Shown in pieces: positions 45,855 through 57,529 of a DNA stretch of 64,000 bases; the first letter of the stretch is position 1, and each line of letters opens with the position of its first letter. The notes beneath the pieces were generated by a model. That model did no database searches and was not told the origin of the DNA. It saw only the letters and a list, made by a program, of their open reading frames with translations. Source of the stretch: Lacimicrobium alkaliphilum (GTDB taxonomy: Bacteria > Pseudomonadota > Gammaproteobacteria > Enterobacterales > Alteromonadaceae); assembly GCF_001466725.1 (NCBI RefSeq), contig NZ_CP013650.1, positions 1,612,001-1,676,000 on the forward strand, read 5' to 3'. The translations under genes and the position numbers were made by a program.

Positions 45855-46432
45855 GCATCAACCCGTATTTTAATTCTGTTAGGACCGGCCTGCAGACTGA
45901 TCTGGTGCGGTAACAACGTCTCGCCTGTTTGTCTGTAATCACTGTAGTTCACCACCCAGCCATCAGCAGTTTGCAGGCGGCTGACCAATCCATTGTCGGA
46001 GAACTCGGCCTGTGCCTCTGCGCTGGTCTGGCCTTTGACCCACTGACTGATGGATTCGACCGGAATGGTCCATCCGAGTAGCTCATACAGCAGTGCTGCA
46101 GCGTTGATATGCTGATAAAGCTTATCGTCGTATTGCAGTTCAACCTGGCCCTGATGTTTTTCCAGCAGTAAAATATTGGTTCCGAGGAAACTGCTCAGGT
46201 TTACGCGGAAATCTTTATCCTGCTGGCGCCAGTTCAGGCTGGCACTGAATTTATCCTGTTCTGAGCGAAACGCCAGTTTGCCTCTTATCTGCCAGTTTCT
46301 GATTTGTTGCAGTTGCTTCTGATGGCTCTGAGCATTAACTGAATATTGCGGCACGGGTCGGGTGGCACAGGCGCTAATCAGTATAATCAGGATACTGATT
46401 ACCATCAGGCGGCAAAGGTTAACTGCTTGCAT
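45839..46432 (-). CDS. lolB: Outer-membrane lipoprotein receptor LolB
   Basis: About 197 aa from ATG 46432. A frame continues to 46492 but starts before the signal, and another ATG at 46405 is possible because no start has a strong RBS. The lipobox LISAC follows a hydrophobic segment. The beta-barrel-half fold has NWQIRGKLAF, SQWVKGQ and VSRLQTADGWVVNYSDY. It receives lipoproteins from LolA. Divergent from hemA, as in E. coli, with a 130-base shared promoter region. Confidence 0.92.
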   Translation of the reverse strand: MQAVNLCRLMVISILIILISACATRPVPQYSVNAQSHQKQLQQIRNWQIRGKLAFRSEQDKFSASLNWRQQDKDFRVNLSSFLGTNILLLEKHQGQVELQYDDKLYQHINAAALLYELLGWTIPVESISQWVKGQTSAEAQAEFSDNGLVSRLQTADGWVVNYSDYRQTGETLLPHQISLQAGPNRIKIRVDAWQLN

Positions 46433-46562
46433 TTGATAACAGCGGGATGGGTAATGTGGCTTATGGGAACACAGAACCCGGGATGCTTTCAATAGTTTTG
46501 GCTTTTGCGTACAATGCCACGCCGTAACCGCTCACTCTCAGGCATTAACACACGACTCCACC

Positions 46563-47819
46563 ATGGCGCTAATTGCATTCGGTATAAATCACAACACGGC
46601 TCCGGTGGAAGTCAGAGAAAAGGTGGCCTTTTCTGCTGACAGCCAGCTTGCAGCCTTGCTTGCCCTGAAAGAACAACTGGGTAGCCAGGAGTCGGTGATC
46701 TTGTCTACCTGCAACCGTACCGAAATCTATGCTGATGTGAATGTGTCGGAGCAGCAACTGGGGCAGTGGCTGGCGGCGTTCCATCAACTCGATAACAGTG
46801 CCATTGAAAACGCCAGTTATTGTTTTACTCAAGATCAGGCAATCAGGCATCTGATGCGTGTGGCCAGTGGGCTGGATTCCATGGTGTTGGGTGAGCCGCA
46901 GATCCTGGGGCAGGTAAAACAGGCCTATACCAGTGCCAGACATAGCGGCATGGTCGGCAGTGGATTCGATCGTTTGTTTCAGCAAACCTTTTCCGTGGCC
47001 AAGAAAGTGCGCTCCGATACGGATATCGGCGCTAATGCGGTGTCAGTGGCCTTTGCGGCCGTGCAGCTGGCAAAACATATCTTCTCATCCCTGAACAAAG
47101 TCAATGTGCTGCTGATTGGTGCCGGGGAAACCATTGAGCTGGTAGCACGACATTTACACGAGCAAAAGGTGCAGAGTATCAGGGTCGCTAACCGGACCCT
47201 AAGCCGCGCAAGCGAGATGGCGCAGCCATTGGGAGCGGATGTGATCACCCTGGCCCAGATCCCGGACCATCTGCATGAAGCCGATGTGGTCATCAGTTCA
47301 ACCGCCAGTCAGTTGCCTATTCTTGGGAAGGGGGTAGTGGAGCGGGCGCTGAAAAAACGCCGGCATCAGCCCATGTTTCTGGTGGATCTTGCGGTGCCCA
47401 GAGATGTGGAAAGTGAAGTGGCAGAGTTAGATGATGCCTACCTGTATACGGTGGATGATTTGCAGCAAATTGTGCAGGAGAATCGTGCCTCCCGCCAATC
47501 TGCGGCAGAAAAAGCCGAAGCCCTGATTGAGCAGGGCGTTGCAGAATTTTTAATCTGGCATGATACCCTGGCTTCAGTGGACCTGGTGCGTTCGTATCGT
47601 GAGCAGAGTGAGGCGCATAAACAGAAATTACAGCAACGTGCCCTGAAGCAATTACAGGAAGGTAAGGATGCTGAGGCAGTGATCGCTGAGCTGGCAAATA
47701 AGCTCACCAACAGTTTGATCCATGCTCCTACCAAGGCGATTAAACACGCGGCGGCTAACAAAGATCAAAGTACACTGGAGCTGCTCAGACAGGCGCTGGG
47801 TCTGGACACAACCAGGTGA
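46563..47819 (+). CDS. hemA: Glutamyl-tRNA reductase
   Basis: 418 aa. N-terminal catalytic domain with Cys50 (STCNRTEIY), [18 protein letters not shown]-binding [16 protein letters not shown] (about 181-196), and the C-terminal dimerisation helix ending in a helical tail. First committed step of tetrapyrrole synthesis from glutamyl-tRNA. Start of the conserved hemA-prfA-prmC-sirB2-sirB1-kdsA run. The N-terminal region fits heme-controlled proteolysis known in enterobacteria. Confidence 0.97.
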   Translation: MALIAFGINHNTAPVEVREKVAFSADSQLAALLALKEQLGSQESVILSTCNRTEIYADVNVSEQQLGQWLAAFHQLDNSAIENASYCFTQDQAIRHLMRVASGLDSMVLGEPQILGQVKQAYTSARHSGMVGSGFDRLFQQTFSVAKKVRSDTDIGANAVSVAFAAVQLAKHIFSSLNKVNVLLIGAGETIELVARHLHEQKVQSIRVANRTLSRASEMAQPLGADVITLAQIPDHLHEADVVISSTASQLPILGKGVVERALKKRRHQPMFLVDLAVPRDVESEVAELDDAYLYTVDDLQQIVQENRASRQSAAEKAEALIEQGVAEFLIWHDTLASVDLVRSYREQSEAHKQKLQQRALKQLQEGKDAEAVIAELANKLTNSLIHAPTKAIKHAAANKDQSTLELLRQALGLDTTR

Positions 47820-47875
47820 CTTTAAAGTACAGGCTCGTATTTTGAGGGGGCCGGGTATTTGTATTTAGGAAAACT

Positions 47876-48964
47876 ATGAAAGAATCGGTACTGCATAAAC
47901 TCGAATCATTGATTGAACGTTTTGATGAGGTTCAGGCGCTGCTGAGTGAACCTGATGTGATTAACGATCAGAATAAATTCAGAGGGTTATCTAAGGAATA
48001 CGCTCAGTTAGAAGAGCTGGTGAAATGTTTCCGGGAGTACCGCCAGGCTCAACAGGAGCTGGAGAACGCTCGTGAGATGCAGCAGGAAAGCGATGCTGAA
48101 ATCCGTGAGATGGCAGAAGAAGAGGCCAAGCTGGCTAAGGAGACCCTGAGCGCTCTGGAGAGCGAATTACAGATTCTGTTGTTGCCTAAAGATCCTAAAG
48201 ACGATCTCAACTGTTTTATTGAAATCCGCGCCGGGGCCGGCGGTGATGAGGCGGCTATCTTTGCCGGTGATTTGTTTCGCATGTACAGCCGTTACGCCGA
48301 ACACAAAGGCTGGCGGGTTGAGCTGGTCAGCGCCAGTGAAGGTGAACATGGGGGCTATAAAGAGGTCATCGCCAATATGGTTGGTGACGGCTGCTACGGT
48401 ATCCTTAAATTTGAGTCCGGTGGCCACAGAGTTCAGCGGGTTCCGGAAACAGAGTCTCAGGGGCGCATTCACACCTCAGCCTGCACTGTTGCTGTATTGC
48501 CTGAGCTGCCTGAATCAGAAGCCATTGATATTAACCCGGCAGATTTGCGGGTCGATACCTATCGCGCCAGCGGAGCCGGTGGTCAGCACGTGAATAAAAC
48601 CGACTCTGCTATTCGGTTAACCCACCTCCCCACCGGGCTGGTGGTGGAATGTCAGGATGAACGCTCGCAACATAAGAATCGTGCTAAGGCTATGTCAGTG
48701 TTGCAGGCCAGACTGAATCAACTGGAACAGGACAAACGTACCGCACAGGAAGCCAGCACCAGGCGTTTGTTAGTGGGCAGCGGTGATCGTTCTGAGCGAA
48801 TACGCACATATAACTTTCCCCAGGGCAGGGTAACGGATCACCGAATCAACCTGACGCTCTACCGGCTCGATGATGTGGTGCAGGGAGATCTGGATGCCAT
48901 TCTCGATCCTATTCGTCAGGAGCATCAGGCTGACTTGCTGGCTTCGTTGTCGGATGAAAGCTGA
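47876..48964 (+). CDS. prfA: Peptide chain release factor 1
   Basis: 362 aa. GGQ at 235-237 ([15 protein letters not shown]). The stop-codon-reading tripeptide PxT is PET at 190-192. Recognises UAA and UAG. It is 56 bases after hemA. The last codons overlap the prmC start (ATGA type, with the 48954 ATG inside). Confidence 0.98.
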   Translation: MKESVLHKLESLIERFDEVQALLSEPDVINDQNKFRGLSKEYAQLEELVKCFREYRQAQQELENAREMQQESDAEIREMAEEEAKLAKETLSALESELQILLLPKDPKDDLNCFIEIRAGAGGDEAAIFAGDLFRMYSRYAEHKGWRVELVSASEGEHGGYKEVIANMVGDGCYGILKFESGGHRVQRVPETESQGRIHTSACTVAVLPELPESEAIDINPADLRVDTYRASGAGGQHVNKTDSAIRLTHLPTGLVVECQDERSQHKNRAKAMSVLQARLNQLEQDKRTAQEASTRRLLVGSGDRSERIRTYNFPQGRVTDHRINLTLYRLDDVVQGDLDAILDPIRQEHQADLLASLSDES

Positions 48965-49820
48965 ATTACCTGCACTGTCTTCAGCCCTGAGCTGGGCCCG
49001 GCTGGTATTGCAACAATCTGATTTGGGTGATGCCGACCCGCTGGTAGACAGCAAGGTGTTGCTTTGCCACTGCCTGCAACAGCCTCTGGTGTATTTGCAC
49101 ACCTGGCCTGACCGATTGTTATCTCAGCAGCAATGGCAGACCTATCAACAACTGATTGAACAACGGCAACAGGGTATTCCCGTAGCCCACCTGACTAAAG
49201 AGCGGGGGTTCTGGAACCTGTCCCTTGCCGTCAGTGATAAAACTCTGATCCCCCGTTCTGATACTGAAGTGTTAGTGGAACAGGCTCTGTCATTATTTGA
49301 TGCGTCACCCATTGAGGTGCTGGATCTGGGCACCGGAACCGGGGCAATCGCGCTGGCGCTGGCCAGTGAACGACCACAGTGGCAGCTGACTGCAACAGAT
49401 TTTGATGCCGAAGTGGTGGCACTGGCTCAATCCAACGCCAACCGTAATCACATTTCCAATATTCATATTCTGCAAAGTGACTGGTTTGCCGGGCTTGCCG
49501 GAAAATCTTTTTCCATGATCGTCAGTAACCCCCCTTATATAGAGTCTGACAGTCCATTTTTACAACAGGGCGATGTCCGCTTCGAGCCCTTGTCGGCACT
49601 GGTGGCAGAGCAACAGGGCATGGCCGATCTGGAGCATATCATTGCTCATGCCGGAAAATATCTGCTTGATTCCGGCTGGCTGGTACTGGAACATGGCTTT
49701 GAGCAAGGTCAGAAAGTGCGTCATGCGCTGCAACACCATGGATTTGCTGAGGTAACCAGTATCAGAGACTACGCTGGTCTTGAACGGGTTTCCTTCGGCA
49801 AGTTGCTGAAAAAGAAGTGA
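48954..49820 (+). CDS. prmC: Release factor glutamine methyltransferase
   Basis: 288 aa from ATG 48954, overlapping prfA by 11 bases. The frame open further upstream lies within prfA and is not used. SAM motif [13 protein letters not shown] (121-133) and the catalytic NPPY (192-195). Methylates the Gln of the GGQ motif in RF1 and RF2, so it acts on the product of the preceding gene. Confidence 0.97.
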   Translation: MKAELPALSSALSWARLVLQQSDLGDADPLVDSKVLLCHCLQQPLVYLHTWPDRLLSQQQWQTYQQLIEQRQQGIPVAHLTKERGFWNLSLAVSDKTLIPRSDTEVLVEQALSLFDASPIEVLDLGTGTGAIALALASERPQWQLTATDFDAEVVALAQSNANRNHISNIHILQSDWFAGLAGKSFSMIVSNPPYIESDSPFLQQGDVRFEPLSALVAEQQGMADLEHIIAHAGKYLLDSGWLVLEHGFEQGQKVRHALQHHGFAEVTSIRDYAGLERVSFGKLLKKK

Positions 49821-49897
49821 AATTTTATGGCGCTGAGGGCCATGCCGGTCTATAAGTAAGTTTTGCATAACTATAAAAATCCAAGGAGACGTCCACT

Positions 49898-51484
49898 ATG
49901 TCTGATGAGCTGTTGTTTATGGATGAGACCGAAGATGAGGTAGTGGGCGAACGCAGTAACTGGAAAGTGCTGATTGTAGACGATGAGCCTGAAGTGCATG
50001 CCGTTACCAAACTGGCCCTGAGTGATTTTGTTTTTCAGGATAAAGGTATTGAATTTATCAGCGCCTACTCCGGAGCCGAAGCAAAAGAGATTTTTCTTAC
50101 TCACAACGACATTGCCATTGTGCTTTTAGATGTGGTGATGGAAACCGATGATGCCGGTTTGCAGGTGGCCGAATTTATCCGCAATGATGCCAATAATCAC
50201 TTCACCCGTATTATTCTGCGTACCGGACAACCAGGCCAGGCACCAGAACGGGATGTCATCATCAATTATGATATTAACGATTATAAATCCAAAACAGAAC
50301 TGACGGCTCAGAAGCTGTTTACTGTGGTCATCGCAACCCTGCGTTCTTACCGGGATATCATCGTTATTGAAGAAAACCGTCAGGGGCTGGAGAAAATTAT
50401 CGCGGCCTCTGCTGATCTGTTCAGTATCCATTCTCTGGAAAACTTTATCGACGGTATTGTTCAGCAACTATCGTCGCTGATAGGCGGTACTCAGGATGCC
50501 GCGTACATCACCTCTGCCGTGGCCGGCCCCAGACCTATAGACAACGAGGAGTCATCGCAATTCTATATTTTCAGCGGTAAGGGTGATTTTGCCAACCATG
50601 AAGGCCAGACTCTCGATGCAGTGCTTGATGGTGAACAGTTGGCGTCCTGTAATAAAGCGCTAGAAGATCAGGATATTGTTTATCAGGATGAATATCTTGT
50701 GGCCTATTGCAACAGCAAAACCCTCAATGGTTCTTTGCTGTATCTGTCCGGACTGCCCAGAAAGCTGACGCCCACAGATAAACACCTGCTACAGATATTC
50801 TCCCAGAACGTACAAATCGCCTTTGATAATGTGCTGCTGACCAAAGACATTGAGGATACCCAAAGAGAGATTGTCGAGCGCCTGGGACAGGCGCTGGAGC
50901 GGCAGATGGGTGGAGGCAAACATATCCAGCGAATGACCATGATTTGTGAACTGCTTGGTCGTGAATATGGCCTGGAAAAAGAAGAAATTAATATCCTTAA
51001 GCTTGCCATTCCGCTGCACGATGTGGGCAAGCTGAAAATTCCTGAGGCCATTTTGCTCAAGCCTGGTCAACTGAATGATGAAGAAAAAGAGGTTGTACGT
51101 CACCATACTGAGTTTGGCTATCAGTTGTTAAAAGATTCCAGACGACCGATTATTCAGGCTGCCGCGAAAATGGCCAGAGATCATCATGAACACTGGGACG
51201 GCAATGGTTATCCTCAGGGACTGAAGGGAGATGAAATCAGTATCTTCAGCCGCATTACCGCGCTGGCTGATGTGTTTGATGCGCTGCAGGCGCGGCGCTG
51301 TTATAAGGATGCCTGGCCAATGGAAAAGGTGCTGGAAAATATTCAGGCGCAGCGGGGTAAGCAGTTTGAGCCAAAGCTTGTGGATATCCTTCTGGACAAC
51401 AAAGATAAGCTGGAAGCTATCGCCGTGGCTTATCCTGATGATCTGGCTATTCAGCAGGACGGTGATGGGCATGACAGCCCCTAA
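49898..51484 (+). CDS. Response regulator with DUF3369 and HD-GYP domains
   Basis: 528 aa. REC domain about 23-150 with phosphoacceptor Asp78 (IVLLDVVMETDD) and acidic pocket DDE (28-30). DUF3369, a GAF-like sensor, at about 160-320. HD-GYP at about 330-520 with LHDVGKLKIP (His374/Asp375), HH at 402-403 and HHEHWDGNGYP (429-439). HD-GYP proteins hydrolyse cyclic-di-GMP, and the motif set looks intact. It is inserted between prmC and sirB2, where E. coli has no such gene. No sensor kinase is adjacent. RBS AAGGAG. Confidence 0.92.
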   Translation: MSDELLFMDETEDEVVGERSNWKVLIVDDEPEVHAVTKLALSDFVFQDKGIEFISAYSGAEAKEIFLTHNDIAIVLLDVVMETDDAGLQVAEFIRNDANNHFTRIILRTGQPGQAPERDVIINYDINDYKSKTELTAQKLFTVVIATLRSYRDIIVIEENRQGLEKIIAASADLFSIHSLENFIDGIVQQLSSLIGGTQDAAYITSAVAGPRPIDNEESSQFYIFSGKGDFANHEGQTLDAVLDGEQLASCNKALEDQDIVYQDEYLVAYCNSKTLNGSLLYLSGLPRKLTPTDKHLLQIFSQNVQIAFDNVLLTKDIEDTQREIVERLGQALERQMGGGKHIQRMTMICELLGREYGLEKEEINILKLAIPLHDVGKLKIPEAILLKPGQLNDEEKEVVRHHTEFGYQLLKDSRRPIIQAAAKMARDHHEHWDGNGYPQGLKGDEISIFSRITALADVFDALQARRCYKDAWPMEKVLENIQAQRGKQFEPKLVDILLDNKDKLEAIAVAYPDDLAIQQDGDGHDSP

Positions 51485-51615
51485 ACGGTGATTTATCCGG
51501 CTAAATTAACCTGTCTGACATGGAGTTAGCCGTAAAGTCTGATTCTTAACTCGATTTTCCTTTCTGAACACAGTAAATTTGCAGCCTGGATAATTACAAT
51601 AATAAGGTCCGTAGT

Positions 51616-51993
51616 ATGTACGCCATGGTCAAACATCTCCATCTCACCGTTATATCCATCAGTCTGGCACTGTTTATCCTGCGTTTTTTCTGGACAATGC
51701 GTGGCTCCGCCATGTTGCAGAAAAAATGGGTGAAAGTGGTCCCTCATGCCGTTGATACGCTGTTGCTGATTACTGCTGTCTGGCTGTGTGTGCTGATCGC
51801 TCAGTACCCCTTTGTGCATGCATGGGTAACGGAAAAACTGTTTGCGGTATTGTTGTATATTCTGATGGGTCTGGTTGCGCTTAAACTTGGACGCACGGTG
51901 TTTATTCGCTGGGTAGGCTTTGTTGGTGCACTGGCCTGGCTGGTGTTTGCGGCCAAAGTCGCGATCATGAAGCAGCCCTTGTTGTTTGGCTGA
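51616..51993 (+). CDS. SirB2-family inner membrane protein
   Basis: 125 aa with four TM helices (HLHLTVISISLALFILRF, VDTLLLITAVWLCVLI, KLFAVLLYILMGLVALKL, VGFVGALAWLVFAAKV). The N-terminal KHLHLT and RFFWTMRG are typical of SirB2. Function unclear. In its usual place upstream of sirB1. An alternative ATG lies at 51625. Confidence 0.88.
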   Translation: MYAMVKHLHLTVISISLALFILRFFWTMRGSAMLQKKWVKVVPHAVDTLLLITAVWLCVLIAQYPFVHAWVTEKLFAVLLYILMGLVALKLGRTVFIRWVGFVGALAWLVFAAKVAIMKQPLLFG

Positions 51994-52071
51994 GGCCTGA
52001 AGCCTGAAGCCTGCCAGAGCATACCTGATGTCTGATACAGGCCGATACCTCCTGTTTATGAGCTTTCTGCG

Positions 52072-52887
52072 ATGAACACTTCTATACAGCATGCACTGGA
52101 TAAAGATGACGTGTTGAGCGCTTCGTTGCTGGTGGCACAGCAATTTGACGCGGATATGCCGTTATCGTTTTACCTGTCCATGATGAAACAGTGGGAAACA
52201 TTGTTTCGCTCCCGAATTAATTTTCGCTCTTCAACGCATCAACAGGTACTGCAGCTAAACAAGCTGTTTTTCACTGAACTGGGCTTTGCCGGCCAACCCA
52301 GAAATCTGTTGGCCTCGAATTATGCCCTGATGGATCAGGTCATGCTTTATCGTAACGGTTGTGCGGTATGTTTGTGCATGCTTTATTGTCACCTTGCCCG
52401 GGCCATGGGACTCGATGCCACGGGCGTCAGTTTTCCGGGTCATTATCTGGTCAGGGTGAGACTCAGCGACAGACAGTATCAGTTTATGGATGCCCTGAGC
52501 GGTAAGACATTGAGCTGGCCAGAGCTGGAGCAGCTATATCACCAGATCGCCGGGGATGACAAAGAAGAAAGTATGCCGGCCGGCTTTGTGATGCCGGCCA
52601 GTAACCGCGACATGCTGATACGCCAGTTGCAGAACCTGAAAGGGGCATTTATCAATCAGGATCAGTTTCAACAGGCGCTGACGGTGAGTGATTTGCTGGT
52701 GATGTTGAGCCCGGACGATCCCTATGAGCGTCGTGGCAGAGGCTGGCTTTTACAGCAACTTAACTGTCATGGCGGTGCTTACGCCGATTATCGGTACTAT
52801 ATTCGTCAGTGTCCACAGGACCCTGCCGCCCATTTACTTAAATTACAGCTGCGCAGTCACAGCCTGAAGTCAGTAGTGCTGCACTAA
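52072..52887 (+). CDS. SirB1-family protein (transglutaminase-like with TPR)
   Basis: 271 aa. N-terminal transglutaminase-like part with the conserved NSxLN-like region replaced by ASNYALMDQVMLYRNGCAVC and the FPGHYLVR motif (Cys and His of the family in GCAVC and GHYLV). C-terminal TPR segment (INQDQFQQALTVSDLLVMLSPDDPYERRGRG). Soluble. Name from Salmonella SirB1, function unknown. Conserved neighbour of kdsA. Confidence 0.88.
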   Translation: MNTSIQHALDKDDVLSASLLVAQQFDADMPLSFYLSMMKQWETLFRSRINFRSSTHQQVLQLNKLFFTELGFAGQPRNLLASNYALMDQVMLYRNGCAVCLCMLYCHLARAMGLDATGVSFPGHYLVRVRLSDRQYQFMDALSGKTLSWPELEQLYHQIAGDDKEESMPAGFVMPASNRDMLIRQLQNLKGAFINQDQFQQALTVSDLLVMLSPDDPYERRGRGWLLQQLNCHGGAYADYRYYIRQCPQDPAAHLLKLQLRSHSLKSVVLH

Positions 52888-52931
52888 AGGTCCTGACTGC
52901 TCAGGTTTGCTGGTTAGAAGAAGGAGTTAAA

Positions 52932-55026
<2,095 letters not shown>

Positions 55027-55061
55027 TGGTTTTTTTAAGGTTGATGCTCTGGCATACAGGT

Positions 55062-55089
55062 TTCAGGCGGACGCAGAGGTCCGCCTGAA
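55062..55089. terminator. Strong hairpin downstream of kdsA
   Basis: TTCAGGCGGAC / GTCCGCCTGAA, an 11-bp perfect stem with GCAGAG loop, 36 bases past the kdsA stop. No T-run follows. It may serve as a processing-type end or bidirectional block for the convergent small gene. Confidence 0.5.
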
Positions 55090-55195
55090 GGCGTAATTAT
55101 GAAATATCTGTTTGACTGCAAGGGCAGTTAAACAAGGCGTCCATACCAGCACGAACCGGTCATTCGCTTCCTTTAAGGTTGCAGAATTTCCGGGT

Positions 55196-55459
55196 TTACT
55201 CAGACGCCGAAGCTTTTACCGGTGTCAGTACCTTAGTTTCATTTTTTGCCAGCATTGGCGATTGTTTTTGTTCGGCTGTCGGTTTGCTCAGGCGCTTAAG
55301 CTCTGCCATAACCGGCAAATCCAGATTAATCACGGCTTCCCTGATATACTCATTGCCTTGCTGCAACAGCCAGTCTTTGTTGGTGATTTCTTCAGCACCG
55401 GCCTGTTGGGCGCCAATCAGTGCTAGGCCGAGGGTAATAAGTCTGGTAAAGTTTTTCAT
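55196..55459 (-). CDS. Small secreted hypothetical protein
   Basis: 87 aa. Signal peptide about 1-22 (LITLGLALIGAQQAGA). The mature part is 65 residues, helical, basic/polar (NKDWLLQQGNEYIREAVINLDLPVMAELKRL). RBS GAGG lies 8 bases before the ATG. No family recognised. Divergent from the gcvA-like gene. Confidence 0.65.
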   Translation of the reverse strand: MKNFTRLITLGLALIGAQQAGAEEITNKDWLLQQGNEYIREAVINLDLPVMAELKRLSKPTAEQKQSPMLAKNETKVLTPVKASASE

Positions 55460-55651
55460 CTGCTAACCTCTAGTTAAATTAATGTTAAAATTACGCTTTT
55501 GTGAGAGAGTTGTTAAAAATTTGCTATCTTAACTAATTAACCATAAAGGCTTTTTTCTCTCACGGTTAAAATATAACCTGTTATTGACTCGACTTAAATT
55601 GACATTAATTGAGTCAATATCATTAGAAAAACTAATGGAAGTGTCACCCCT

Positions 55652-56563
55652 ATGTCACGTAGACTGCCACCACTGAATTCTCTTAAGGCTTTTGAGGCTG
55701 CGGCCCGTCATCTCAGCTTTACTAAGGCGGCCGATGAACTCTTTGTGACACAGGCCGCGGTAAGCCATCAGATTAAGTCCCTTGAGTCTTTTTTGGGGAT
55801 GAAACTGTTTTTACGCAAAAACAGGACACTGCTTTTGACCGAAGAGGGGCAGGGGTACTACCTGGATATCAAAGATATTTTCAGTTCATTGCAGGATGCC
55901 ACCCAGCGGTTGCTGGCAAGAGGAGCAAAAGGAGCAATTACAGTCGCCTTGCCACCCAGCTTTGCCATCCAGTGGCTGGTGCCGAGGATCAATAAATTCA
56001 GCGCCGAACACCCTGATATCGATGTGCGTATCAAGGCGGTGGATTTTGATGAAGGACATCTGACCGATGATGTGGATGTGGCTGTGTATTATGGCAAGGG
56101 GCGCTGGAACGGATTGCTTGCTGACAAATTGCATACTGAGTACCTGACCCCCATCTGCTCTCCCATGTTGTTTCAGTCTGACAAACCCCTTGAAGAGTTA
56201 GATGACTTACGTCATCACACGCTGTTGCATGATGCCTCAAGAGAAGCCTGGAAGAACTGGATCCGACACTTTAATGTGCAGGGCGTTAATGTGAACCAGG
56301 GCCCGGTGTTTAGTCATTCCATGCTGGTGTTGCAGGCAGCAGCGCTGGGACAGGGGATTGCGCTGGGACACAGCGTGTTAGCCAGGCCTGAAATTCAGGC
56401 GGGGCGCTTAATCTGCCCCTTTGATGAAAAATTGATTACCAGAAATGCTTATTATCTGGTTTGCCATGAATCTCAGGCTGAGCTGGGAAAAATTGCCACC
56501 TTCCGCCAGTGGGTGATCAATCAGGTACAGGAAGAACAGCAAGATGATGTTATTGACCAGTAA
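55652..56563 (+). CDS. gcvA: GcvA-type LysR regulator
   Basis: 303 aa. HTH at about 5-65 (LNSLKAFEAAARHLSFTKAADELFVTQAAVSHQIKSLE), the GcvA subgroup signature. Effector domain about 90-295 with ALPPSFAIQWLVPRI. In enterobacteria GcvA controls the glycine cleavage operon. The gcvA-ygdD-rlmM order supports orthology, with a hydrolase gene inserted. The start follows a GGAAG. Confidence 0.9.
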   Translation: MSRRLPPLNSLKAFEAAARHLSFTKAADELFVTQAAVSHQIKSLESFLGMKLFLRKNRTLLLTEEGQGYYLDIKDIFSSLQDATQRLLARGAKGAITVALPPSFAIQWLVPRINKFSAEHPDIDVRIKAVDFDEGHLTDDVDVAVYYGKGRWNGLLADKLHTEYLTPICSPMLFQSDKPLEELDDLRHHTLLHDASREAWKNWIRHFNVQGVNVNQGPVFSHSMLVLQAAALGQGIALGHSVLARPEIQAGRLICPFDEKLITRNAYYLVCHESQAELGKIATFRQWVINQVQEEQQDDVIDQ

Positions 56564-57161
56564 GGCTGAGCAGCCTGTTGCCGCTCTGCTGCTCGCCCAT
56601 GGCGCCGGGGCAGGCATGCACAGTGAATTTATGCAGCAACTGGCACAGCTGTTGTGTGGCCAGGGGATAAGGGTGCACAGGTTTAATTTTACCTATATGC
56701 AGCGCAGTGAAACCGAATGTAAACGCCGCCCGCCAGAACGCCTGCCTAAGCTCAGTGCGGATTTTATTAGCGCCATCGCCAGTGTAACAGACGATCTGCC
56801 GCTGTTTATTGGTGGCAAATCTATGGGCGGCCGAGTGGCCTCAATGCTTGAAGAACAGCAAAAGGTCAGAGGTTGCCTGTGTTACGGCTATCCGTTTCAC
56901 CCTCCCGGTAAGCCAGATAAACTGCGCACAGAACATCTGCTTAAAGACGGCAAGCCGGTGTTGATCCTGCAGGGGGAAAGGGACCCGTTCGGCAACAGGG
57001 CCGAATCAGAGTCTTATCCCTTGCACCAGCGGGTAAGGCGGGTTTATGTACCGGATGGTGAACACAGCTTTAAACCACGCAAAGCTTCCGGCGTTTCTTT
57101 GGCGCAGAATATGGATTTTGCCGCACAACAAAGTGTTGAGTTTATTAAGGAGCAACTATGA
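56544..57161 (+). CDS. Alpha/beta hydrolase (KANSL3/TEX30-like)
   Basis: 205 aa. The N-terminal LLLAHGAGAGMHSEFM is the oxyanion/HG motif. Nucleophile elbow GGKSMGGRVAS with Ser about 93, Asp in LQGERDPFG and His in DGEHSFK complete the triad. It overlaps gcvA by 20 bases and ygdD by 4, so it is embedded in the operon. Substrate unknown. Soluble. Confidence 0.85.
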   Translation: MMLLTSKAEQPVAALLLAHGAGAGMHSEFMQQLAQLLCGQGIRVHRFNFTYMQRSETECKRRPPERLPKLSADFISAIASVTDDLPLFIGGKSMGGRVASMLEEQQKVRGCLCYGYPFHPPGKPDKLRTEHLLKDGKPVLILQGERDPFGNRAESESYPLHQRVRRVYVPDGEHSFKPRKASGVSLAQNMDFAAQQSVEFIKEQL

Positions 57162-57529
57162 ACTGGATCCTAACCGCAGGCGCCTTTTTAGCCATGACAG
57201 GTGTGATGCTGGGAGCTTTTGCCGCTCACGGTCTCAAGGGGCGGCTCGAAGAGAGCATGATGTCGGCTTTTCAGACCGCAGTGCAATATCAGCTCTGGCA
57301 TAGTCTGGCGCTGATCCTGCTGGTGCTGTTGTACCGCCATCAGCCGCAGCCCATGTTGCAATGGTCCGCTATCAGCATATTAGTGGGTATTGTACTGTTC
57401 AGCGGCAGCTTGTATTTGCTGGCCTTAACCGGTATTCGATGGTTTGGCCCGATCACCCCTCTGGGTGGGCTGGCGATGATCCTGGGTTGGCTGCTGTTGC
57501 TGATTGCCAGCATCCGGAGCGCATTGTGA
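57158..57529 (+). CDS. ygdD: DUF423 inner membrane protein YgdD
   Basis: 123 aa with four TM helices. The DUF423 signature GAFAAHGLKGRL occurs at about 20-31, then AVQYQLWHSLALIL and GGLAMILGWLLL. Function unknown. Conserved between gcvA and rlmM. It overlaps the hydrolase stop and the rlmM start by 4 bases each. Confidence 0.93.
   Translation: MNWILTAGAFLAMTGVMLGAFAAHGLKGRLEESMMSAFQTAVQYQLWHSLALILLVLLYRHQPQPMLQWSAISILVGIVLFSGSLYLLALTGIRWFGPITPLGGLAMILGWLLLLIASIRSAL

Noticed and set aside
51526-52143. 205-codon minus-strand frame
   Set aside because: It covers SirB2 and the start of SirB1 in antisense and lacks an RBS and any domain.
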